Origin: JBOGVZ01 sp050692985
GTDB lineage: Bacteria > Actinomycetota > UBA4738 > CALAEC01
Length of the DNA: 45,030 nt
Reading direction: 5' to 3'
Assembly (NCBI GenBank): GCA_050692985.1
Contig: JBOGVZ010000056.1
Coordinates: forward strand, 1-45,030
Shown: in pieces, positions 31,495-39,695 of the stretch
Layout of the letters: every line of letters starts with the position of its first letter
How positions within the stretch are numbered: position 1 is the first letter of the stretch
Position numbers and translations under genes: made by a program
Notes under the pieces: model-generated
What the model was told of the DNA's origin: nothing
Seen by the model: only the letters and a program-made list of their open reading frames with translations
Database searches by the model: none

Positions 31495-32574
31495 TCAGCC
31501 CAGCCGCACCGCCACGAGGTCTGCCATCTCCTCCAGCAGGATGGCCGGCTCCCCGGAGATCCCGCTGTCCCGAAGCCCGGCCTTGGCCACCGAGACCCGC
31601 TCATCGATCAGCTCCAGCGTGGCCGCCAGGGCGCCCGTGGCCTCGATCACGGCCCGGGCCCGCTCGAGCTCCTCGGTGGACAGGTCGGGACGGCCCAGCC
31701 TTTCCACCAGGAGCCGGCGATCCGCGTCCGAGGCCGAGGCCACCGCCTTGGCCACTAGCACGGTCCGCTTGCCCTCCCGCAGGTCCGAGTCGCGGTCCTT
31801 GCCGGTCACCGCCGGGTCACCGAACACCCCCAGCACGTCGTCCCGGAGCTGGAAGGCCTCGCCCAGGGCCACGCCGTAGCGGGACAGCGCGGCCAGGAGG
31901 CCGTCGTCGGCCCCGGCCAGGAGGGCTCCGATGTGGAGCGGCCCCTCGACCGTGTAGCCCCCGGACTTCAGGACCGCGATCCGCCGGGCCTCGGCCTCGT
32001 CGGCCGCCCCCCGGTGGGCCGCCAGGACGTCGAGGAACTGGCCGGCCACGACCTCCGTGCGCATCCTGGCGTAGCGGCCCAGCGCCGGCAGCAGGCGGTC
32101 CGGCCCGAAGCCGGCGCCCAGGAGAGCGGCGTCGGCCAGCACCAGGGCCAGGTCACCGAGGAGGATCGCCGCGGACGTCCCGTAGCCCTCGGCATCGCCG
32201 CGGTGGCTGGCCCGGCGGTGCTCCTCCGCCAGGTGCACCCACGAGGCCGCCACCCCTCGCCTGGTCGGGGACCGGTCCATGACGTCGTCGTGGACGATGG
32301 CGAACGTATGCAGCAGCTCCAGGGCCGCGGCCGCCCGGATGGCCCGGTCGTCCGCCTCCCCACCCGCCGCCCGGTGCCCCAGCAGGCAGAACAGGGGGCG
32401 CAGCCGCTTCCCGCCGGAGGCCACCACCCGGTCCAGCTCGTCGAACAGCACGGTGACGCCGGGGTCCTGGGGGAGGAAGGCCTGGCGCTGCCCGGACAGG
32501 AACCTGGCCAGCTCCTCGTCGACACGGTGGGCCAGAGGGACGCAGGCGGAGGGGAGGGGGACCCCGCGGCTCAG
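31495..32574 (-). CDS. Short-chain (GGPP-type) polyprenyl diphosphate synthase
   Basis: About 359 residues with GGKRLRP, a first aspartate motif VHDDVMDRSPTRRG and a second LRDDVLGVFGDP, the pattern of actinobacterial GGPP synthases. The residue five before the first motif is Phe, which in this family restricts products to about C20, in contrast to Ala in the synthase at 13988. It probably supplies GGPP for further prenyl extension or for carotenoids. No ATG, GTG or TTG precedes the conserved part except deep inside the upstream gene. The likely start is CTG at 32574, overlapping the upstream TGA (CTGA). An internal GTG about 30 codons later is the alternative. Confidence 0.85.
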   Translation of the reverse strand: MSRGVPLPSACVPLAHRVDEELARFLSGQRQAFLPQDPGVTVLFDELDRVVASGGKRLRPLFCLLGHRAAGGEADDRAIRAAAALELLHTFAIVHDDVMDRSPTRRGVAASWVHLAEEHRRASHRGDAEGYGTSAAILLGDLALVLADAALLGAGFGPDRLLPALGRYARMRTEVVAGQFLDVLAAHRGAADEAEARRIAVLKSGGYTVEGPLHIGALLAGADDGLLAALSRYGVALGEAFQLRDDVLGVFGDPAVTGKDRDSDLREGKRTVLVAKAVASASDADRRLLVERLGRPDLSTEELERARAVIEATGALAATLELIDERVSVAKAGLRDSGISGEPAILLEEMADLVAVRLG

Positions 32575-33518
32575 GGGAGCCGCTCGAGCCACGGCTCGAT
32601 CTCCTCCCGCGTGGCCACGTTGTCCCAGCGCTCCTCGATCCGCCCGTTCGCCCCGACGGCGAACACCCACGGCTCCTGGAGGTCCTCGTTCCTGAGGAGC
32701 CACTCCGCGGCGGCTCGGTTCACCACCCGTCCCTGGAAGTCCCGCCAGATCTCCACGTGGATGAACTCGGCCCGGCCACCGTAGTCGTCGCTGAGCTCCT
32801 GGACCATGTCGGTGACGGGGCCGCAGAACTTGCTGACGCAGTACACCGGCGTGGCGAACACGGCCACGATCGGGCGGCCCGCGCGGATGGCGTCGGCGAT
32901 GGTGGTCCGGTGGAGGACCTCGTCCGGGATGGCCCCGCCGCCCTGGGCCCGGGAGTCGATCGCCCTCGGGGGGGCGTCGGAGTCGACCGTCAGGTTCTCG
33001 GTGCGGAGCGCCCGGTCGCCCGGCGCGGGGACCTGGTGCTCCGGCAGGACCTGGAACGCGTTCGTGGCCGTTCGAACGTCCCCGCCGCCGAAGTCGGCCG
33101 TCACCTCGACCTCCCAGATGCCCGGACGGTCGAAGCTCACGGAAGAAACCGAGTACACGCCCCGGCTCTCGGACGGCTCCACCTCCACCGGGCCGGGCGT
33201 GTCGGGTGCCGCAGAGTCCGGCAGGGGGAGGAACTCCGCGGTGGCCTGGCCCAGGAGCTCCGGCTCCCCTTCGGCCCGGGTCTCGCCCAGGAAGAAGAAG
33301 CGCATGTCCACCCGGCCGCCGGCGACCAGTCGGTTGGCCGCGGTCTGGAGGCCGACGATGAATCGGGTGTCGAGGTCCGCGGCCAGGTCGTAGCTGGCCA
33401 CGGTGGCGATCAGCTCGGCCGCCTGGGGCTGCCGGTCCCCCCGGTCGCCTCCGTCGCTCCCCGCGCAGGACGAGGCCAGGACGACGGTGGCCACCACCAG
33501 GACCACGCGGCGGGTCAC
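32571..33518 (-). CDS. Secreted lipoprotein with C-terminal thioredoxin-like domain
   Basis: 315 residues from GTG at 33518, overlapping the previous stop as GTGA. A signal peptide with lipobox LASSC is followed by an immunoglobulin-like segment (about residues 60-160, with SFDRPGIWEVEVTADFGGG) and a thioredoxin-fold region with FATPVYCVSKFCGPVTD. The active-site-like pair is C-x4-C instead of C-x2-C, resembling Sco1/TlpA-like copper or thiol proteins. Placed near oxidase and ccdA genes, a role in copper delivery or disulfide chemistry is possible but unproven. It ends RIEERWDNVATREEIEPWL, typical of thioredoxin-fold ends. Confidence 0.75.
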   Translation of the reverse strand: MTRRVVLVVATVVLASSCAGSDGGDRGDRQPQAAELIATVASYDLAADLDTRFIVGLQTAANRLVAGGRVDMRFFFLGETRAEGEPELLGQATAEFLPLPDSAAPDTPGPVEVEPSESRGVYSVSSVSFDRPGIWEVEVTADFGGGDVRTATNAFQVLPEHQVPAPGDRALRTENLTVDSDAPPRAIDSRAQGGGAIPDEVLHRTTIADAIRAGRPIVAVFATPVYCVSKFCGPVTDMVQELSDDYGGRAEFIHVEIWRDFQGRVVNRAAAEWLLRNEDLQEPWVFAVGANGRIEERWDNVATREEIEPWLERLP

Positions 33519-33952
33519 GAGGCCGCCTCGGGGCACGGCTCGGGGCGGGTGAACCCCAGCTGCGGGGCCAGGTCCGACAGCGCCGCGTGGACGTCGAACA
33601 CGGATTGCGGCAGGACGGCGCTCGGCTCCCCCGGGTTGTCCAGTCCCTGCTCGACCTTCTGCTTGGCCTCGAGGAGCAGCCCCGTCTCCCTGGGGACGGC
33701 GCCCCGGCCCTTGGCGGCGATCAGGTGCAGGAAGTCGTGGCTGCGGTTGAAGAAGACCTCCCTGGCCTCCTCGAGCTCCCCCGCCTCCACGAGCTCCAGG
33801 GTCCGGCACAGCCCCTGGGCGGCCACCACGAGCTGCTCCGCCTCTTCGAACGCCTGCGGGCTGGGTTGCGGTTCGTCCGCCCCGTCACCGCCACACGCCC
33901 CTGCCAGGAGGGCCGCGGCCACGATCAGCGCCCCGAGCCGTCGCCACGTCAT
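33515..33952 (-). CDS. Small lipoprotein of unknown function
   Basis: 145 residues from ATG at 33952 (MTWRRLGALIVAAALLAGAC), with lipobox LAGAC at about residue 20. The mature part is mostly helical and contains FFNRSHDFLHLIAAKGRGAV. Two further cysteines (GLCRTLEL and EPCPEAAS) could form a disulfide. I recognise no family. It is the first gene of the operon leading to the thioredoxin-like lipoprotein, GGPP synthase and PPOX genes, and is divergent from ctaA-ctaB. Its promoter appears leaderless. Confidence 0.7.
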   Translation of the reverse strand: MTWRRLGALIVAAALLAGACGGDGADEPQPSPQAFEEAEQLVVAAQGLCRTLELVEAGELEEAREVFFNRSHDFLHLIAAKGRGAVPRETGLLLEAKQKVEQGLDNPGEPSAVLPQSVFDVHAALSDLAPQLGFTRPEPCPEAAS

Positions 33953-33959
33953 CCCGCCC

Positions 33960-34018
33960 TTTATATCCCGGAGTTCTTCCTGCCGGGGGATCGGGGATCC
34001 GGCCCCCGGGGGTATCAT
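33960..34018. promoter_or_regulatory. Divergent leaderless promoters (lipoprotein operon and ctaA-ctaB)
   Basis: Minus strand: TATAAA (33965-33960), then 7 nt, then ATG 33952. Plus strand: TATCAT (34013-34018), then 9 nt, then ATG 34028. Neither gene needs a long leader, and transcription should begin at or beside each start codon. The 75-bp gap holds no other gene. No Rex-like palindrome is present here. Confidence 0.5.
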
Positions 34019-34027
34019 CGGTCCCGG

Positions 34028-35821
34028 ATGTCCCTGGTGCGCAGGCTGGGCGCGGCCACGGCCGCGACGACGCTGGCCCTGGTGGCCATCGGGGGGATCG
34101 TCCGGGCCACGAGCTCGGGCGACGCGTGCCCCCGGTGGCCGGGGTGCTTCCCCGGCCGGTTCCTCCCCCCGCTCGAGGCCAGGCCGCTCATCGAGTTCTC
34201 CCACCGGCTCACCGCGGGGCTGCTGGTCGTGCTCGTGGTGGTCACGGCCTGGGTGGCGTGGCGGCGGGCCCGGCGGGACCCGGCGGTGCTGTGGCCGATC
34301 GTGGGTGCCATCGGTGTGGTCCTGCTCCAGTCCGCCCTGGGCGCGGTGCGGATCGTGGGAGGGCCGAAGGCGGCCATCGTCACGCTCCACTTCGCGGTGG
34401 CCATGGGCCTGGTGGCCCTGGTGATGATGATGGCCACCTCCGCCCGGATCGCCCGCCGGCGCCCCGGCGATCCGGACCCGACCGATCCCTCCCTGCGGCG
34501 GCTGACGTGGTGGGCGCTGGGGATCACTGCGCTGCTGCTGGCCGTGGGGGCCTACGTCCGTGGCGAGCAGGCCGGCCTGGTGTTCCTGGACTGGCCGCTG
34601 ATGGACGGCAGGTTCATCCCCGACCTGGCCGGCGGGGCCACGATCTCCGCCTTCCTTCACCGGGCGCTGGCGGCGGTGGCCGTCCTGCTCGGAGCCCTGC
34701 TGGCCTGGCGAGCCCGGAGGGCTCCCCACCCGGCCATCCGCACGCTGGCGTGGACCTCGTTCGGGCTGCTGGTGCTCCAGGCAGGCCTGGGCGCGGCGGC
34801 GGTCCTGACCCGGCTGGCCGCCCCGGCCCAGGCCGGGCACGTGGCCGGCAGCAGCCTGGCGTGGGCGGCCCTGGTGGCCCTGGCCACGGCCCAGGCGCGC
34901 CTGCGTCCCCCGCGGGCGGCCGACGAGCCCGCCGCGCCCCGCCGGGGGATCCGCCAGACCGTGGCGTCGTACGTCCAGCTCACCAAGCCCGACATCATCG
35001 TGCTCCTGCTGGTGACCACGGTCCCGGCCATGATCCTGGCCGCCGGGGGGATGCCGCCGTGGGGCCTGGTGCTGGCCACGCTCCTGGGGGGAACGCTGGC
35101 CGCCGGCGGAGCGGGCGCCGTGAACTGCTACCTGGACCGGGACATCGACGAGGTCATGGCCCGGACCCGCCGCCGCCCCATCCCCGCCCACCGGGTGCTC
35201 CCCGGCGACGCCCTGGCCTTCGGCATCGTGCTGGTGGCCGTGTCGTTCGTGTGGCTGTGGACCACGGTGAACCCCCTGTCCGCCGGGCTCACGGTCTCCG
35301 CGGCGGCCTTCTACGTGTTCGTGTACACGCTGTGGATGAAGCGGTCCACGCCCCAGAGCATCGTGATCGGCGGGGCGGCCGGCGCGGTGCCGGCCCTGGT
35401 GGGGTGGGCGGCGGTCACCGGGACGGTGGGGGCCCCGGCCCTGGTCCTGTTCGCCGTTGTGTTCGCCTGGACCCCACCGCACTTCTGGGCGCTGGCGCTC
35501 CGCTACCGGAGCGAGTACGCGGCGGCGCGGGTCCCGATGCTCCCCGTCCTTCGGGGACACCGGGAGACCGCCACCCAGATCCTCCTGTACTCCGTGCTGG
35601 TCGTGGCCGTCACCCTGCTCCTGTTCCCGGTGGCCCGGATGGGCCCGATCTACCTGGGCTCGGCCCTGACGCTGGGGGGCCTGCTGATCCACCACGCGAT
35701 CCGTGTCCTCCGCGACGCCGGGACGACCAGGGCAGCCATGGGGATGTTCCGGTTCTCGATCACCTACCTGGGCCTGCTGTTCGCGGCGGTGGCGGTGGAC
35801 CAGCTCGTCCGGGCGGCCTGA
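34028..35821 (+). CDS. ctaAB: Heme A synthase - heme O synthase fusion (CtaA-CtaB)
   Basis: 597 residues in one frame. Residues 1-300 are CtaA-like: eight hydrophobic segments, a Cys pair in the first outer loop (GDACPRWPGCFPG), and histidines in EFSHRL, LHFAVA, FLHRALA and AGHVAG that would bind heme. Residues 310-597 are CtaB, a UbiA-type prenyltransferase, with NCYLDRDIDEVMARTRRRP holding the Asp-rich motif. CtaB converts heme B to heme O by farnesylation and CtaA oxidises it to heme A for the oxidase encoded downstream. The two enzymes are usually separate proteins; their order here is reversed relative to the pathway. There is no stop or frameshift at the junction. Confidence 0.93.
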   Translation: MSLVRRLGAATAATTLALVAIGGIVRATSSGDACPRWPGCFPGRFLPPLEARPLIEFSHRLTAGLLVVLVVVTAWVAWRRARRDPAVLWPIVGAIGVVLLQSALGAVRIVGGPKAAIVTLHFAVAMGLVALVMMMATSARIARRRPGDPDPTDPSLRRLTWWALGITALLLAVGAYVRGEQAGLVFLDWPLMDGRFIPDLAGGATISAFLHRALAAVAVLLGALLAWRARRAPHPAIRTLAWTSFGLLVLQAGLGAAAVLTRLAAPAQAGHVAGSSLAWAALVALATAQARLRPPRAADEPAAPRRGIRQTVASYVQLTKPDIIVLLLVTTVPAMILAAGGMPPWGLVLATLLGGTLAAGGAGAVNCYLDRDIDEVMARTRRRPIPAHRVLPGDALAFGIVLVAVSFVWLWTTVNPLSAGLTVSAAAFYVFVYTLWMKRSTPQSIVIGGAAGAVPALVGWAAVTGTVGAPALVLFAVVFAWTPPHFWALALRYRSEYAAARVPMLPVLRGHRETATQILLYSVLVVAVTLLLFPVARMGPIYLGSALTLGGLLIHHAIRVLRDAGTTRAAMGMFRFSITYLGLLFAAVAVDQLVRAA

Positions 35822-35830
35822 GGTGGACTA

Positions 35831-36028
35831 GTGGACATCTTCCAGCGGCACGGGTGGCACGTGATCGCCGAGCTCACGCTGCTGGCCCTGGTGACGGGGT
35901 TCACGATCGTGTACGTGACCGCGCTGGTGCGGGGGCGGGTCCGCGCGGTGCCCTGCCCGGGCTGCGGGCGGCTGGCCTCCCGGGCCCACGACCGCTGCCC
36001 GCGGTGCGGGCGGCCCCTGGCGCGATAG
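35831..36028 (+). CDS. Small membrane protein with C-terminal zinc ribbon
   Basis: 65 residues from GTG at 35831. One transmembrane segment (about residues 12-33, LTLLALVTGFTIVYVTALV) is followed by CPGCG-x11-CPRCG, a four-cysteine zinc-ribbon motif, and a basic end. It starts 9 bp after ctaA-ctaB and precedes ctaC, so it is probably part of the oxidase unit. The function is unknown; a small assembly or stability factor is a reasonable guess. Confidence 0.7.
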   Translation: MDIFQRHGWHVIAELTLLALVTGFTIVYVTALVRGRVRAVPCPGCGRLASRAHDRCPRCGRPLAR

Positions 36029-36060
36029 GGCATGCGCCGCGCCCGGTCCGCGCGGTGTGT

Positions 36061-36066
36061 TAGAAA
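36061..36066 (+). promoter_or_regulatory. Probable -10 box (TAGAAA) of ctaC, leaderless
   Basis: TAGAAA is followed by the 7 nt CGGCCAC and then GTG at 36074, the start of ctaC that gives a standard lipoprotein signal peptide. This supports a leaderless transcript starting at the GTG and helps choose that start over an upstream ATG at 36032. Confidence 0.45.
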
Positions 36067-36073
36067 CGGCCAC

Positions 36074-37180
36074 GTGCGTCCCCGGACTCCCGATCGCCGG
36101 TCCCGCGGCCGCGCGCGGTTCCGGCGGGCATGGCTCCCCGGGCTGCCGCTCTTCCTCCTGCTGGCGGCCTGCACGAAGGAGTACCCCCAGAACTCCCTGG
36201 CTCCGGCCGGCCCGGTGGCCCGGGAGCAGGCGGATCTGTTCTTCCTGGTCTTCTGGATCGCCGTGGGTGTGTTCGTGGTGGTGGAAGGACTCCTGGTGTT
36301 CGCCATGATCCGGTTCCGCCACCGGAGCGACGACGACACCCCCGTCCAGGTCCACGGCAACACCCGGCTGGAGGTGGCTTGGACGATCATCCCCGCGCTC
36401 CTGCTGGCCGGGGTGGCGGTGCCCACGATCGCATCGATCTTCAGCCTGGCCCGCGAGCCGGCCGACGTGGCCGTGGAGATCAACGTCACCGGGCACCAGT
36501 TCTGGTGGGAGGTGGAGTACCCCGAGCAGGAGGGGATCTCCCAGCCGTTCTTCACCGCCAACGAGCTCCACATCCCCGTGGGCCGGTACGTGCGCCTCAA
36601 CCTGACCTCGGCCGAGGCGGTGCCCCCCGGTCCGGTGATCCACAGCTTCTGGGTGCCCCGGCTGGCCGGGAAGCAGGACGTGGTGCCCGGACGGCTCAAC
36701 GAGCTGTACATCCAGGCCGACGACCCCGGCACGTACTCCGGTCAGTGCGCCGAGTACTGCGGGCTGTCCCACTACCTGATGCGGTTCCTGGTGGTGGCCC
36801 AGCCGGAGGACCAGTTCCGGGCCTGGGTGGAGGAGCAGCAGGCGCCGGCGGCGGAGCCGGGCGAGGGCAGCGAGGCCGCCGAGGGATTCGCGGTGTTCAA
36901 CGAGCCGCTGCCCCAGGGACCGCCCCCGGGGGCGGCCGAGGCGGCCTGCGTGGCCTGCCACACGACCGATCCGGCGGCCGGGGGCACGGTCGGCCCCAAC
37001 CTGGCCCACTTCGGGAGCCGTCAGACCGTGGCCGCGGCCATCCTCCCGAACGATCCCCAGGGAGTGACGACCTGGCTCCACGACCCTCCGGGGGTGAAGC
37101 CGGGCTCCCGCATGCCGAACTACCGGCTCACCGACGACCAGCTCGACGCCCTGATCGCCTACCTGGAGAGCCTGGAATGA
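36074..37180 (+). CDS. ctaC: Cytochrome c oxidase subunit II with fused cytochrome c (caa3 type)
   Basis: 368 residues. A lipoprotein signal peptide (lipobox LLAAC, Cys about 33) is followed by two membrane segments. The CuA domain has HSFWVPRLAGKQDVVPG and CAEYCGLSHYLM, giving the His-Cys-Cys-His-Met ligands. After an Ala/Glu linker, a cytochrome c domain carries CVACHTT and a distal Met in GSRMPNY. CuA receives electrons and passes them to subunit I; the fused c domain is typical of caa3 oxidases. An upstream ATG at 36032 would add an Arg-rich leader and is less likely. Confidence 0.95.
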   Translation: MRPRTPDRRSRGRARFRRAWLPGLPLFLLLAACTKEYPQNSLAPAGPVAREQADLFFLVFWIAVGVFVVVEGLLVFAMIRFRHRSDDDTPVQVHGNTRLEVAWTIIPALLLAGVAVPTIASIFSLAREPADVAVEINVTGHQFWWEVEYPEQEGISQPFFTANELHIPVGRYVRLNLTSAEAVPPGPVIHSFWVPRLAGKQDVVPGRLNELYIQADDPGTYSGQCAEYCGLSHYLMRFLVVAQPEDQFRAWVEEQQAPAAEPGEGSEAAEGFAVFNEPLPQGPPPGAAEAACVACHTTDPAAGGTVGPNLAHFGSRQTVAAAILPNDPQGVTTWLHDPPGVKPGSRMPNYRLTDDQLDALIAYLESLE

Positions 37181-37217
37181 CGCCCCGCGGGACCGGCCCT
37201 AGGATGGGAGGTCGCTG

Positions 37218-39098
37218 ATGGCTATCGCCGCGACCCCCCGGGTGACGATCTTCCGCCGGCCGGCGGCCACCCACGGCTTCTCGAGCTGGCTTACCACCGT
37301 CGATCACAAGCGGATCGGGGTCCTGTACGGGGTCACCGCGTTCTTCTTCTTCCTGGTGGGCGGGGTCGAGGCCCTCATCCTGCGGATCCAGCTGGCCACG
37401 CCGAACAACACGTTCATCGACGCCGAGACCTACGACCAGCTGTTCACGATGCACGGGACCACCATGATCTTCCTGGTGGTCATGCCGCTGTCGTCCGCGT
37501 TCTTCAACTACATGATCCCGCTGATGATCGGGGCCCGCGACGTGGCCTTCCCACGCCTCAACGCGTTCAGCTACTGGACCTTCCTGATGGGCGGGCTGTT
37601 CCTGACCTCATCGTTCGTGCTGGGCGGGGCGCCGAACGGCGGGTGGTTCGGGTACGCGCCGCTGAACCGGGTGCTGCCCGGCCCCAACATGGACTTCTGG
37701 TGGATCGGGCTCCAGATCCTGGGGGTGGCCTCCCTGGCCTCGGCGGTCAACTTCATCGTCACGATCCTCAACGAGCGGGCCCCGGGCATGAGCCTGATGC
37801 GGATGCCGGTGTTCGTGTGGATGACGCTGGTGGTGTCGTTCCTGCTGCTGTTCGCCATGCCGGTGATCGCCATCGCCCTGTTCCAGCTGGGGTTCGACCG
37901 GATGCTCGGTGCCAACTTCTTCAACCCCGCCGCCGGGGGGGACCCCATCCTGTGGCAGCACCTGTTCTGGTTGTTCGGCCATCCCGAGGTGTACATCCTG
38001 ATCCTGCCGGCCATGGGGATCGTCTCCGAGGTCCTCCCCACGTTCAGCCGCAAGCCCCTGTTCGGCTACGCCGCGGTGGTGTTCTCGGGCATCGCCATCG
38101 CCTTCATGGGGTGGGGGGTGTGGGCCCACCACATGTTCACGGTCGGCCTGGGCCCGGTGGCCAACGCCGCCTTCGCGCTGTCGACGATGTTCATCGCCGT
38201 GCCGACGGGGGTGAAGATCTTCAACTGGCTGGGCACGCTGTGGGGCGGCTCGATCCGCCTCACCACACCGATGCTGTTCTCGATCGGGTTCGTGGCCATG
38301 TTCATCATCGGGGGGCTGTCGGGGGTCACGCATGCCATCGTGCCGTCCGACTACCAGCAGCAGGACACCTACTACGTCGTGGCCCACTTCCATTACGTGC
38401 TGTTCGGGGGGGCCATCTTCGGCCTGTTCTCCGGAGCCTACTACTGGTTCCCCAAGTTCACCGGCCGGATGTTCAACGAGCGGCTGGGGAAGGCGCACTT
38501 CTGGCTGATGCTGATCGGGTTCAACCTGACGTTCGCGCCCATGCACCTCCTGGGCCTCCAGGGGATGCCCCGGCGGACGACCTCGTACCCGGCGGGGATG
38601 GGATGGGAGCACTGGAACCTGGTGTCCACGATCGGGGCGTTCATGATCGCGGTGTCGATCCTGGTGTTCATGGTGAACGCCGTCCGCAGCGCCGCCACCG
38701 GCAAGCGGGCCGAGGCCGACCCCTGGGACGCTCGAACGCTGGAGTGGTCGATCCCCTCTCCCCCGCCCCACTACAACTTCGCCGAGGTCCCCCGGGTCCA
38801 CGCCCGGGACGACCTGTGGCACCGGAAGTACAGCGAGGACCACACGGGCCGGATGGTGCCCGTGGTGGCCGGGGCGGCCCGCGAGGCGGAGGACGCCGCC
38901 CCCGAAGGGCACGAGGAGGGGCACGACATCCACATGCCTTCCCCCTCGTACTTCCCGGTGGTGGCCTCGCTGGGGATCGTGGCGATCGGCTACGGCCTCA
39001 TCTTCCACTGGGCCGTGGCCGCCCTCGGGGTCCTGGTCACGATGGCCGGGGTGTTCGGGTGGAGCATGGAGCCGGTGGCCGAGGAGGAGGGGCACTAG
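37218..39098 (+). CDS. ctaD: Cytochrome c oxidase subunit I
   Basis: 626 residues from ATG after GGGAGG. Heme and copper ligands are visible: TMHGTTMIF (low-spin heme His), WLFGHPEVYILILP (CuB His cross-linked to Tyr, and the type A GHPEV Glu), WAHHMFTVGL (two CuB His) and VVAHFHYVLFGG (high-spin and low-spin heme His). It reduces O2 to water and pumps protons. The C-terminal 120 residues include a hydrophilic loop rich in His/Glu (GHEEGHD) and two more membrane segments, as in long caa3-type subunits. Confidence 0.97.
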   Translation: MAIAATPRVTIFRRPAATHGFSSWLTTVDHKRIGVLYGVTAFFFFLVGGVEALILRIQLATPNNTFIDAETYDQLFTMHGTTMIFLVVMPLSSAFFNYMIPLMIGARDVAFPRLNAFSYWTFLMGGLFLTSSFVLGGAPNGGWFGYAPLNRVLPGPNMDFWWIGLQILGVASLASAVNFIVTILNERAPGMSLMRMPVFVWMTLVVSFLLLFAMPVIAIALFQLGFDRMLGANFFNPAAGGDPILWQHLFWLFGHPEVYILILPAMGIVSEVLPTFSRKPLFGYAAVVFSGIAIAFMGWGVWAHHMFTVGLGPVANAAFALSTMFIAVPTGVKIFNWLGTLWGGSIRLTTPMLFSIGFVAMFIIGGLSGVTHAIVPSDYQQQDTYYVVAHFHYVLFGGAIFGLFSGAYYWFPKFTGRMFNERLGKAHFWLMLIGFNLTFAPMHLLGLQGMPRRTTSYPAGMGWEHWNLVSTIGAFMIAVSILVFMVNAVRSAATGKRAEADPWDARTLEWSIPSPPPHYNFAEVPRVHARDDLWHRKYSEDHTGRMVPVVAGAAREAEDAAPEGHEEGHDIHMPSPSYFPVVASLGIVAIGYGLIFHWAVAALGVLVTMAGVFGWSMEPVAEEEGH

Positions 39099-39099
39099 G

Positions 39100-39693
39100 G
39101 TGGCCACCCGGGAGGCCGTCACCGGCGGGGTCCACACCGCCACCGGGCTGGACAACCGCAAGCTGGGGATGTGGGCCTTCCTGGGCTCGGAGTGCCTGTT
39201 CTTCGGCTCGCTGATCTCCACCTACCTGCTGTACCGGGGGCGCAGCGAGGTGGGCCCGTTCCCCCACGAGGTGTACGACATCCCGTTCACCTCGGTGAGC
39301 TCGTTCGTCCTGCTGATGTCGAGCCTGACGATGGTCCTGGCCCTCCACGCCCTCCAGCGCGAGGACCAGCGCCGGTCCCGGGTGTGGCTGCTGGCTACGG
39401 CGCTGCTGGGGATGACGTTCCTGGGCGGGCAGGTGTTCGAGTTCACCGTGTTCGTCAGGGAGGGCGTGACGATCACCCGGAACCTGTTCGGGAGCAGCTT
39501 CTTCGTCCTGACCGGGTTCCACGGCGCCCACGTCACCGTGGGGGTGCTGATGCTGCTGACGCTGTTCGGCCAGTCGCTGGCCGGCCGGCTGCCGCCCTCG
39601 CGGGCGGAGCGGGTCGAGCTCGTCGGCCTGTACTGGCACTTCGTCGACATCGTGTGGATCGTGATCTTCACGGTCGTCTACCTGATCCAGTAG
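39100..39693 (+). CDS. ctaE: Cytochrome c oxidase subunit III
   Basis: 197 residues from GTG, one base after the ctaD stop. Five hydrophobic segments, with KLGMWAFLGSECLFFGSLIS near the start, LTGFHGAHVTVGVLML and VELVGLYWHFVDIVWIVIF at the end, all typical of subunit III. It stabilises the proton uptake path of subunit I. It is the short five-helix form. Confidence 0.95.
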   Translation: MATREAVTGGVHTATGLDNRKLGMWAFLGSECLFFGSLISTYLLYRGRSEVGPFPHEVYDIPFTSVSSFVLLMSSLTMVLALHALQREDQRRSRVWLLATALLGMTFLGGQVFEFTVFVREGVTITRNLFGSSFFVLTGFHGAHVTVGVLMLLTLFGQSLAGRLPPSRAERVELVGLYWHFVDIVWIVIFTVVYLIQ

Positions 39694-39695
39694 CC

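Noticed and set aside
33515..35695. 726-codon open frame on the minus strand spanning ctaA-ctaB and the small lipoprotein
   Set aside because: Only the last 145 codons are real (the lipoprotein starting at 33952). The rest is antisense to ctaA-ctaB and rich in Gly, Arg, Gln and His.
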